From Aquamicrobium sp. (GTDB lineage Bacteria; Pseudomonadota; Alphaproteobacteria; Rhizobiales; Rhizobiaceae), in contig JACZJD010000007.1 in NCBI GenBank assembly GCA_014860725.1, positions 1 through 5,051 on the forward strand: DNA of 5,051 nt, read 5' to 3'. The position numbers and the translations under genes were made by a program. The notes under the pieces were generated by a model. The model was given only the letters and a program-made list of their open reading frames with translations. It did no database searches and was not told the DNA's origin. Each line of letters begins with the position of its first letter. The first letter of the stretch is position 1. Positions 1-4,651 of this stretch are shown piece after piece.

Positions 1-527
1 GACTCGGGATCGAGGCTCGCCGTCGGCTCGTCGGCGACGATGACGCCCGGCCGACCGGCGAGCGCCCGCGCCACGGCGACGCGCTGCATCTGGCCGCGCG
101 ACATGGTCTCCACGGACTGGTCGGGGCGCTCGATGCCGACGCGCGCCAGCATGTCGAGCGCCAGCGCGTGCACGCCGTCCGGCAGGCCGAAATGCGACAG
201 GCGCTGCGGCAGGAGCACGTTGCCCACCGCCGACAGGCCGGGAAAGAGATGGAAGTCCTGCATGACGAGGCCGACATTGCGCGCGCGCCAGCGGTCGCGC
301 CGCCCTTCCGGCATCGCGGCCAGATCGTCGTCTCCCCACGCGACGCGGCCGGCGCGGATGCGCTCCATGCCGGTGACGACGTTGATGAAGGTGGTCTTGC
401 CCGAGCCCGACGGTCCGGTCAGCGCCACATGCGCCCCCGGCTCGATGGCGAGCGAGGGCAGGTCGAGCGCCGGCACGGGCAGGCCCGGATAGCGCACTTC
501 GAGCTTGTCGATGGCAAGAGCGAGCAT
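1..527 (-). CDS. ABC transporter ATP-binding protein, LolD/MacB-like (3' end outside window)
   Basis: This is the nucleotide-binding subunit of an ABC transporter; it would hydrolyse ATP at the cytoplasmic face to drive a permease not in the window. The 175 visible residues, read from ATG at 527, contain Walker A GPSGSGKTT (38-46), a Q-loop in VMQDFHLFPGLS (Q90), a signature region MSRGQMQR (142-149), Walker B VIVADEP (162-168) and the D-loop SLD (171-173). The H-loop lies beyond the left edge. The layout and the short Q-loop-to-signature distance fit the LolD/MacB/FtsE group, which works on lipoproteins, peptides or envelope substrates rather than classical importers. The signature is SRGQ where SGGQ is usual. 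The start is 4 bp after the stop of the upstream exported CxxC protein, with no clear Shine-Dalgarno sequence, so translational coupling is likely. The substrate cannot be told from the sequence; a Zrg-type metal-linked system is an inference from the neighbour. Confidence 0.93.
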   Translation of the reverse strand, partial: MLALAIDKLEVRYPGLPVPALDLPSLAIEPGAHVALTGPSGSGKTTFINVVTGMERIRAGRVAWGDDDLAAMPEGRRDRWRARNVGLVMQDFHLFPGLSAVGNVLLPQRLSHFGLPDGVHALALDMLARVGIERPDQSVETMSRGQMQRVAVARALAGRPGVIVADEPTASLDPE

Positions 528-531
528 CCGT

Positions 532-1005
532 CTAGACCCGCCGGAAATCCGCGCCGACGATGCGCAGCAGGCTGACGAAGCCGGTTTCGGGATCGGTCCA
601 CGAGCCGACCTCGAGCCTGCCCTCGACCTCGATCAGCCCGTTGGCCTGCTCGAAGGTTTGGGCACGGTCGAGATAGATGACGACGATGTCGTCCGGCCAG
701 TCGGCGTCGGACGAGCAGAACGGGCACAGCGACAGCGGCACCTCGGTCAGCACGAAGAAGTTGGCCTCCGCCTTGAGCGGCGGCGCCATGAAGCCGCGCA
801 TCGAGACGGTCTTTCCCTCCAGCGCCTTGACCTTGTCGGAGAAGGCGAGCCCCAGCACGCCGAACGAGGCATAGAGCTCGCCGAAGGCGATCGTCCCCTC
901 GGCCGCGACGGACCGCCCTGCCGCGGGCATCGCGACGGCTGCGCCCAGAACGGCGAGCGCATGGCGACGGGTCATGGCGCGAGGGCGGGAACGGGAGGTT
1001 GGCAT
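532..1005 (-). CDS. Exported DUF3299-like protein with a CxxC motif
   Basis: A 157-residue exported protein of unknown biochemical role. Residues 11-36 look like a Tat signal: TRRHAL at 12-17 (twin Arg 13-14), a hydrophobic Ala/Val stretch and a likely cleavage near SVAAE (32-36). The mature part is beta-rich. It carries GKTVSMRGFMAPPL (64-77) and a following LCPFC segment (C94, C97), then VVIYL and GLIEVEGRLEVG. The 'GFM.P' segment, a Cys/aromatic region and a final small beta-barrel are typical of DUF3299-like periplasmic proteins. The ATG at 1005 is preferred because AGGA lies 9 nt upstream; the ATG at 975 has no such site but would place the twin arginine nearer the N-terminus. It is followed after 4 bp by an ABC ATPase gene, an arrangement known from zinc-regulated (Zrg-type) loci with DUF3299 proteins. 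CxxC could bind metal or be redox-active; neither is shown. The exported CxxC call is firm, the family moderate. Confidence 0.82.
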   Translation of the reverse strand: MPTSRSRPRAMTRRHALAVLGAAVAMPAAGRSVAAEGTIAFGELYASFGVLGLAFSDKVKALEGKTVSMRGFMAPPLKAEANFFVLTEVPLSLCPFCSSDADWPDDIVVIYLDRAQTFEQANGLIEVEGRLEVGSWTDPETGFVSLLRIVGADFRRV

Positions 1006-1029
1006 CGCGGCTTTTCCTGCGGGAAGCGG

Positions 1030-1064
1030 AGCGAAGGCCCGGACCGTCCGTCCGGGCCTTCGCC
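1030..1064 (-). terminator. Strong GC-rich hairpin after the phosphatase gene
   Basis: A perfect 13-bp inverted repeat has arms 1031-1043 (gcgaaggcccgga) and 1051-1063 (tccgggccttcgc); C1044 and G1050 can add a 14th pair around a 5-nt loop. It begins about 14 bp after the phosphatase stop codon, the expected place for a transcription end. There is no T-run on either side, so it is not a textbook intrinsic terminator. It lies about 25 nt before the start codon of the exported CxxC gene, so it could also reduce rather than abolish read-through into that gene. Confidence 0.62.
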
Positions 1065-1077
1065 GTGATCGGGCGTC

Positions 1078-2829
1078 CTACTGCGTCTGCTTGGCGCCGA
1101 GCGCGAGCGCCTCGGCGATCACGCGGTAGACGTCGCTCTGCTCCATGTAGCCCCGGAAATTCTCGGAGCCGGGGCCGGAGGCCTGCAGCACGACGTCGTC
1201 GATGGCGTGGACGCCGGTGTCGCCGCTGGTCGGGATGTTGCCCTGGACGAACACCGCGCCCGGCACGTCCTTGTAGACCTCGTTGGCGACGTACTTCTTG
1301 TTCTCGTCCTGGATGGCCGGGACGAACGGGCCGTCGAGCTTGGGACGGAAGGTCTCGTAGTGGTCCGGGCCGTTGTTGGCGGCGAGGAACAGGCGGCGCG
1401 AGACGTCGACGCGGTCGGGATAGCCGTCGCCGTCCTCGTCCACGTAGTTGGGGAAGCCGGCCTCGGCATAGGTGCCGACCTTCTCGCGCATGGCCTCGCC
1501 GGGCTTGTCGTCATCGACGGTGCCGATGATGGAGACGCCGTGGGTGTGGTCGCCGGTGACGATGATCAGCGTGTCGGGATTGTTCCTCGCGAACTCCCGG
1601 GCAAGGCCGATGGCCTTGTCGAACTCGATGGTGTCGACCACGGCGCGGTCCCAGTCGAGCGGATGGGACATCTTGTCGACGTTCGCCGCCTCGACCACCA
1701 GCACGAAGCCTTCCTCGTTGCGCGAAAGAAGGTCGAGAGCGGTCTGCGTCATCTGGACGAGGCCCGGCTGCTCGGGGAACTTGTCCACCGTGCCCTTCTT
1801 GAGGAACTCGCGGTCGAGCGTGGTGTCCATGTTGCCGGTGTGGAACAGGCCGAGCACCTTGCCGGTGTTGGAGCCGGCGGCGGCCTCGAGCTCGCCCGCG
1901 GTGGTGGCCAGCGTGTAGCCCGCCTCCTTGTAGAGCGCGATATGGTCGATGTCGTCCTTGCGCCTGGAGCCCGGCGTGGACTGGGGCAGGAAATAGGCCG
2001 AGCCGCCGCCAAGGATCACGTCCGGGCGCACCTCGTAGGTCTGGTTGTTGATCTCGGCCTTGTCGGCGCGGCGGCGGGTGTGGGCGAACACGGCCGCCGG
2101 GGTGGCGTCCTGAAGCTCGGAGTTGGTCACGATGCCGATCGACTTGCGGGTCTGGCGGCGGAGCGCCTCGGCCAGCGTCTCGAACTTCGGATCGTCGAGC
2201 GAATCCGGCGTGCGGTCGGCGTAGACGCCGAGCGCGTTCACCGCCGTCTTGTGGCCGCTCATGTAGGCCGACATGGTGTTGGCGCTATCGGTGGCGATGG
2301 ACTCGGTCGAGGAGGTGCCGATGAAGGCGGCGCGGTCGAGCTCGTCCATGTTCAGCCGGCCGTTCGCCTTGCCCTCGGTCATGCCCTTGGACATGATGCG
2401 GGCGGCGGTGCGGTGGGCGACGGAAAGGCCGTCGGCGATCAGGAAGATGACGTTCTTCGCCGCGGGCGCGTCGGGCGTGCTGTAGACGTCCCACGTCACG
2501 GTCTTCTCCTCGCCGCCGGCCCTGGCGACGACCGTGTAGGTGCCAGGTGCCGCGAGCGTCACGCCGTTGATGCGCACGGCCGACGCCTCGACGCCCTCTT
2601 CCTTCTCGATGAAGGTGACGTCCTTGCCCAACACCTCGGCGGCGGGCTTGCCGTTCACCGTCACGCTCACATCGGCTTCGGCGACGACATTGTCGAACTC
2701 GACCTTCACGTCGAAGGGCGAGGAAACGAGGATCGTGGCGCGGTCGAGCGGGAAAATGGTCGTCGCCGAGGCGACGACCGGCGAAAACAGCATGGTGGTG
2801 GCAATCAGGGCGGCAAGCAGACGACGCAT
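1078..2829 (-). CDS. phoA: Secreted alkaline phosphatase, PhoA family
   Basis: This 583-residue periplasmic enzyme hydrolyses phosphate monoesters through a phosphoserine intermediate at a Zn2/Mg site. A Sec signal peptide (1-22, ending ASA) precedes an Ig-like beta region (about 24-117). The catalytic domain follows, and every E. coli PhoA position can be matched by motif: D133 (D51), nucleophile S182 in TDSAN (S102), D241 and T243 in LQDATPAA (D153, T155), R254 (R166), E380 (E322), D385-K386 and H389 in NVDKMSH (D327, K328, H331), D427-H428 and H430 in GDHTH (D369, H370, H372), and H541 (H412). D153 and K328 are of the E. coli type. It is longer than E. coli PhoA (471) because of the N-terminal region and an insert with DEDGDGYPDRVD (464-475). 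It has no cysteine, so unlike E. coli PhoA it has no disulfides. GGAG lies 7 nt before ATG 2829, and a Pho-box-like site lies upstream. Confidence 0.95.
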   Translation of the reverse strand: MRRLLAALIATTMLFSPVVASATTIFPLDRATILVSSPFDVKVEFDNVVAEADVSVTVNGKPAAEVLGKDVTFIEKEEGVEASAVRINGVTLAAPGTYTVVARAGGEEKTVTWDVYSTPDAPAAKNVIFLIADGLSVAHRTAARIMSKGMTEGKANGRLNMDELDRAAFIGTSSTESIATDSANTMSAYMSGHKTAVNALGVYADRTPDSLDDPKFETLAEALRRQTRKSIGIVTNSELQDATPAAVFAHTRRRADKAEINNQTYEVRPDVILGGGSAYFLPQSTPGSRRKDDIDHIALYKEAGYTLATTAGELEAAAGSNTGKVLGLFHTGNMDTTLDREFLKKGTVDKFPEQPGLVQMTQTALDLLSRNEEGFVLVVEAANVDKMSHPLDWDRAVVDTIEFDKAIGLAREFARNNPDTLIIVTGDHTHGVSIIGTVDDDKPGEAMREKVGTYAEAGFPNYVDEDGDGYPDRVDVSRRLFLAANNGPDHYETFRPKLDGPFVPAIQDENKKYVANEVYKDVPGAVFVQGNIPTSGDTGVHAIDDVVLQASGPGSENFRGYMEQSDVYRVIAEALALGAKQTQ

Positions 2830-2836
2830 CTGTGTT

Positions 2837-2840
2837 CTCC
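2837..2840 (-). promoter_or_regulatory. Ribosome binding site of the alkaline phosphatase gene
   Basis: GGAG on the minus strand, 7 nt before ATG 2829. It fixes that codon as the start and agrees with the signal peptide beginning MRRLLAALIA. Confidence 0.8.
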
Positions 2841-2881
2841 ATCGAGGCTAGGCGGGATGCGTCTTCCCTTAGGCATGCTGG

Positions 2882-2899
2882 ATAACACTGATGTGACAG
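2882..2899 (-). promoter_or_regulatory. Candidate Pho box (PhoB site) before phoA
   Basis: Read on the minus strand, the site is CTGTCAC-ATCA-GTGTTAT: two 7-bp direct half-sites 11 bp apart (4-bp spacer), the established PhoB geometry. Against the consensus CTGTCAT the halves match 6/7 and 5/7. It ends about 52 bp before the start codon of an alkaline phosphatase, the classical Pho-regulon target. A -10 element is not convincing: the best sequence about 10 bp downstream is around GCCTAA, which is poor, as is common at activator-dependent promoters. PhoB control is inferred from site and gene together. Confidence 0.68.
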
Positions 2900-2961
2900 G
2901 CAGGCGAAACATCACAGTCCGCAACCCGGCCGCGGATCGACGGCATCGCCGGCGCGCCCAC

Positions 2962-2980
2962 GGCCCGGCAGGACCGGGCC
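2962..2980 (-). terminator. Hairpin after the Nudix gene, possible terminator
   Basis: A perfect 7-bp inverted repeat, GGCCCGG (2962-2968) and CCGGGCC (2974-2980), has a 5-nt loop. It lies 30-48 bp after the Nudix stop codon and before the phosphatase promoter region. It would separate the two transcripts, but it has no downstream T-run on the minus strand, so the call is tentative. Confidence 0.4.
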
Positions 2981-3009
2981 ATGGAAAATCAAGCGGATAG
3001 GCCGGCCGG

Positions 3010-3528
3010 CTACAGCGCGGCGGGAACGGCGGGCAGCCGCCCTGCCCGGTCCGTCAGTTGCTCCGGCGCCGATGCCAGCCGCTCCACGAAGGCGGCGAGC
3101 TCGGCGTCGTCCAGCCGCTCTGCGGCTTCGGCGAGGCCGAACCAGCGGCGCTTGCGCTGGTCCTGCTCCTTCCAGTGGGTCAACGTCCCGCGCACCTGCA
3201 TGGCGAACAGCGTCACGCGGCAGGGATGCGCCATGCCGTCGTCGTCGATCTTGAGAGAGCGGTAGTCGGTGAGCGGCGCGGGGTGGATGTCGCCGATGAC
3301 GCCCGCCTCCTCGAAGGCTTCGAGCGCGGCGGACATGAAGGGCGCGCGCCCCTCCTCCGGCCACCCCTTCGGCACGATCCAGCGGCCCCGCGTGCGCGAG
3401 GTGATGAGAAGCACCCGCAGCCCCTTCTTGCGGGTGATCTTCCACGGCAGGACGCCGACCTGCCACAGCACGGCCTCGCCGGCCGCGGCCGGCGGGAGAG
3501 GCCGGGGGTTCTTCGGCATGGCGTTCAT
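3010..3528 (-). CDS. Nudix hydrolase with a variant Nudix box
   Basis: A 172-residue cytoplasmic Nudix hydrolase; such enzymes cleave nucleoside-diphosphate-X compounds with Mg2+. The core begins at VGVLPWKI (24-31). RGRWIVPKGWP (47-57) and the box G55-x5-R61-x7-L69-E70-A-F-E73-E74-A-G76-V77 follow. The canonical box is G-x5-E-x7-R-E-U-x-E-E-x-G-U. The metal-binding E70, E73 and E74 are kept, but the first Glu is Arg and the Arg before E70 is Leu. The PKGWP segment and general size recall the diphosphoinositol/dinucleotide-polyphosphate type and a broad alphaproteobacterial group; the substrate is not known. The ATG at 3528 is chosen over the longer in-frame ATG at 3837 because it has AGGGG about 6 nt upstream and overlaps the stop of the small CxxC gene as TGATG. 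The extra 103 residues would be Pro/Arg/Ala-rich with no domain and overlap that gene. Confidence 0.9.
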   Translation of the reverse strand: MNAMPKNPRPLPPAAAGEAVLWQVGVLPWKITRKKGLRVLLITSRTRGRWIVPKGWPEEGRAPFMSAALEAFEEAGVIGDIHPAPLTDYRSLKIDDDGMAHPCRVTLFAMQVRGTLTHWKEQDQRKRRWFGLAEAAERLDDAELAAFVERLASAPEQLTDRAGRLPAVPAAL

Positions 3529-3695
3529 CACAGGCCCCTGCTGCGGGCCGGATGCATGGTGCGGGGACCGCGCGCGGACCACGGATTTTCGAAGCGGACG
3601 GTGGCGGGGAACTTGCACCACGGGCAGCGGCTGGCGGCGCGGGGAAGGCTGCGGTGGCAGGCGCGGCAGACGGGATGCAGACGGGAATCGGGCAT
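3528..3695 (-). CDS. Small zinc-ribbon-like protein with two CxxC pairs (55 aa)
   Basis: A 55-residue protein I do not recognise. Cysteines are spaced C10-x2-C13-x10-C24-x2-C27 (VCRACHR and SRCPWCKFP), the four-Cys pattern of a zinc ribbon/knuckle; a basic tail follows (RFENPWSARGPRTMHPARSR region, 34-53). There is no signal peptide or membrane segment, so it should be cytoplasmic. GGAG lies 7 nt before ATG 3695, the best-placed ribosome site in this part of the window. The stop TGA shares one base with the Nudix ATG (TGATG), implying translational coupling. Reading the same DNA in the Nudix frame gives only Pro/Arg-rich sequence, which supports this frame. It could bind zinc and act as a partner of, or RNA/DNA-binding companion to, the Nudix enzyme; this is inference. 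The coding call rests on the Cys spacing, the ribosome site and the overlap. Confidence 0.72.
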   Translation of the reverse strand: MPDSRLHPVCRACHRSLPRAASRCPWCKFPATVRFENPWSARGPRTMHPARSRGL

Positions 3696-3702
3696 GAAGA
3701 CG

Positions 3703-3706
3703 CTCC
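3703..3706 (-). promoter_or_regulatory. Ribosome binding site of the small CxxC gene
   Basis: GGAG on the minus strand with a 7-nt spacer to ATG 3695. It is the main reason for taking the small frame, rather than the long Nudix-frame extension, as the translated one. The nearby ATG at 3708 (Nudix frame) lies directly against this site, too close to use it. Confidence 0.7.
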
Positions 3707-3712
3707 ATCGAC

Positions 3713-3728
3713 GCGGCGCATGCGCCGC
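3713..3728. repeat. 16-bp perfect palindrome just before the CxxC-Nudix unit
   Basis: GCGGCGCATGCGCCGC is a perfect palindrome ending 6 bp before the GGAG site of the small CxxC gene. In RNA it would form a 6-bp all-GC stem with a CAUG loop in the leader, next to the ribosome site. As DNA it would be a dimeric-regulator site. In GC-rich DNA a chance palindrome is possible. Confidence 0.5.
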
Positions 3729-3849
3729 AGAAATGAACCGCTGGTCTCGTCAGATGTCCCGGAGCGGCGGGGTCAGATGCGGCATTCCGGGTTCCACAGG
3801 AAGCCGCCCCGGGCGGAAGCACGCGCTTCCCCGGCAAGCCTCGACATCC

Positions 3850-3908
3850 TAACGAACGTGTTCATGCACATGCCTGCAAGCTAGTGGCGGATTGCGGCAA
3901 TTCAAGGG
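3850..3908 (-). promoter_or_regulatory. AT-richer pocket, weak candidate promoter for the CxxC-Nudix unit
   Basis: This is the least GC-rich stretch of the 274-bp gap between tetR and the small CxxC gene. On the minus strand it has TTGAAT and TTGCAG as possible -35 elements and a TAGGAT -10-like sequence, but the spacing (16 bp to a poor TAGCTT, or 22 bp to TAGGAT) is not convincing for either pair. The rest of the gap, 3729-3849, is GC-rich and holds nothing I can support as a gene. Confidence 0.25.
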
Positions 3909-3914
3909 GCGAGG

Positions 3915-3928
3915 AGGTTCCGGAACCT
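3915..3928. repeat. 14-bp perfect palindrome in the tetR downstream gap
   Basis: AGGTTCCGGAACCT is perfectly self-complementary. It lies 42-55 bp after the tetR stop codon and upstream of the CxxC-Nudix unit. It could be a site for a dimeric regulator of that unit; as an RNA hairpin it would have only 5 pairs. Confidence 0.4.
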
Positions 3929-3942
3929 GCCTGCGACGTTCC

Positions 3943-3960
3943 GCGCCGATGCGACGGCGC
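3943..3960 (-). terminator. Hairpin after tetR, possible terminator
   Basis: GCGCCG (3943-3948) and CGGCGC (3955-3960) form a perfect 6-bp stem with a 6-nt loop, starting 9 nt after the tetR stop codon. No T-run follows on the minus strand, so it is a candidate only. Confidence 0.38.
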
Positions 3961-3969
3961 ACCGCTTCC

Positions 3970-4560
3970 TCAGGCCGTGGCGGCAAGGCTGCGGACGGCG
4001 CGCGCGGTCAGCCGCATCGTCTCGTCCACGTCGAGCGACGGCTCCTCGAGCGCCATCTCGATCGCGGCATAGCCCATCTCGATGGCGAGGCGGACCGTGC
4101 GTTCGAGCGCGGCCCGGTCGATGGCCGGGTCCTCGCTCACCGCCTGGTCGACCAGCGAGGTGGCGAGCTGGCGATGCGAGGCCAGGCGCACCTCGGCAAG
4201 CTGCGGCACGGCGCGCAGCATGCGCATGACCCAGATGCCGCCGGGGAAATCGCGCGTCAGCCGCACATGGGCGGCGAGCGTGGCGGCGATCTCCGACTCC
4301 GACTGGTGGAAGTCGATGGCGACGAGCGCGTTCTGGGCCGCCATCAGCCTTTCGCCCAGGGCCCGGAACAGCGCGTACTTGTCGACGAAGTAATGGTAGA
4401 CCGTGGGCGGCGAGACGCCGGCGCGCTCGGCGACGAGGTTCGTCGATACGCGGTCCACGCCCACCTCCTCCAGCAGCTGCCCGGTGACGTCGAGCAGGCG
4501 GTCGTAGGTCCTCTTCGAGCGGTCCTGTTGCGGCTTCCTGCCGCTGAACGTGGCGGTCAT
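3970..4560 (-). CDS. TetR/AcrR-family transcriptional regulator
   Basis: A 196-residue dimeric repressor of the TetR family. The N-terminal DNA-binding domain runs from RSKRTYDRLLDVTGQLLEEVG (14-34) into the helix-turn-helix VSTNLVAERAGVSPPTVYHYF (38-58), with the typical YHYFVDKYALF (55-65) at its end. The remaining residues are helical and poorly conserved, as expected for the ligand-binding and dimerisation domain; total length fits the family (190-220). ATG 4560 is preferred to ATG 4653 because the extra 31 residues have a non-TetR character and would lie over the promoter elements of the divergent gene. Its own ribosome site is poor: AAGGG abuts the ATG, and both are inside a palindrome. 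It is divergent from a lipoprotein cytochrome gene 91 bp away, so it most likely represses that gene and itself. The ligand is unknown. Confidence 0.92.
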   Translation of the reverse strand: MTATFSGRKPQQDRSKRTYDRLLDVTGQLLEEVGVDRVSTNLVAERAGVSPPTVYHYFVDKYALFRALGERLMAAQNALVAIDFHQSESEIAATLAAHVRLTRDFPGGIWVMRMLRAVPQLAEVRLASHRQLATSLVDQAVSEDPAIDRAALERTVRLAIEMGYAAIEMALEEPSLDVDETMRLTARAVRSLAATA

Positions 4561-4578
4561 CCCTTCAAGGGATGACCG
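4554..4578. promoter_or_regulatory. 25-bp palindrome over the tetR start codon
   Basis: Arms cggtcatccctt (4554-4565) and aagggatgaccg (4567-4578) are perfectly complementary around C4566. The tetR ATG (4558-4560) and its only purine-rich upstream sequence (AAGGG) lie in the downstream arm on the minus strand. Two readings are possible: an operator for TetR autorepression, or an mRNA hairpin (10-bp stem, UUGAA loop) that hides the start codon. The half-site does not resemble that of the second repeat at 4614-4629. Confidence 0.72.
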
Positions 4579-4603
4579 ACAAGAGGCTGAATTGCAACCT
4601 TCA

Positions 4604-4631
4604 TTGACAGAAATATAGCCATCGCTATAGT
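4604..4631 (+). promoter_or_regulatory. Sigma70-type promoter of the cytochrome gene
   Basis: TTGACA (4604-4609, perfect -35), a 16-bp spacer and TATAGT (4626-4631, 5/6 match to -10) lie upstream of the plus-strand cytochrome gene; transcription should begin near 4638. On the minus strand TATATT (4612-4617) could be the -10 of tetR, although no -35 is evident for it, so the two promoters would be back to back. Confidence 0.75.
4614..4629. promoter_or_regulatory. Candidate TetR operator within the cytochrome promoter
   Basis: TATAGC (4614-4619), a 4-bp centre CATC, and GCTATA (4624-4629) form a perfect inverted repeat; after one mismatch two more A-T pairs extend it to 4611-4632. It fills the promoter spacer and covers four bases of the -10 element, so a bound dimer would block RNA polymerase. 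Position and symmetry fit a TetR-family operator; the identity of the regulator is inferred from the adjacent divergent gene. Confidence 0.65.
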
Positions 4632-4638
4632 TAGTCGC

Positions 4639-4645
4639 GGAGGAG
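4639..4645 (+). promoter_or_regulatory. Ribosome binding site of the cytochrome gene
   Basis: GGAGGAG lies 6 nt before ATG 4652, close to an ideal Shine-Dalgarno site. It sits right at the predicted transcription start (near 4638), so the leader would be very short. Confidence 0.8.
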
Positions 4646-4651
4646 ACAATC

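Noticed and set aside
40..575. Plus-strand frames in the first 575 bases
   Set aside because: They lie opposite the ABC ATPase, whose Walker A, Q-loop, signature and Walker B are all in order on the minus strand.
1207..3000. A 597-codon open frame on the plus strand opposite the alkaline phosphatase
   Set aside because: It covers almost the whole of a phosphatase gene with intact active site. Its product is a Val/Gly/His/Arg-rich repeat-like sequence, a known effect of GC-rich codons read on the opposite strand, with no domain or ribosome site.
3529..3837. 103-residue N-terminal extension of the Nudix protein
   Set aside because: It is Pro/Arg/Ala-rich without a domain, overlaps the small CxxC gene, and the internal ATG at 3528 has a better ribosome site and a TGATG overlap.
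3058..3852. 264-codon plus-strand frame opposite the Nudix region
   Set aside because: Its Arg/His/Gly-rich product has no recognisable motif, and it is antisense to two better-supported genes.
3849..3862. GAACGTGTTC near-palindrome as a LexA box
   Set aside because: Alphaproteobacterial LexA uses GTTC-N7-GTTC direct repeats; only one properly oriented half is present.
3892..4575. 227-codon plus-strand frame opposite tetR
   Set aside because: It mirrors a clear TetR gene, and its product shows only His/Arg/Gly-rich composition.
4572..4607. A short plus-strand frame from ATG 4572
   Set aside because: The ATG exists only because the palindrome mirrors the tetR start; the frame has 11 codons and ends inside the promoter.
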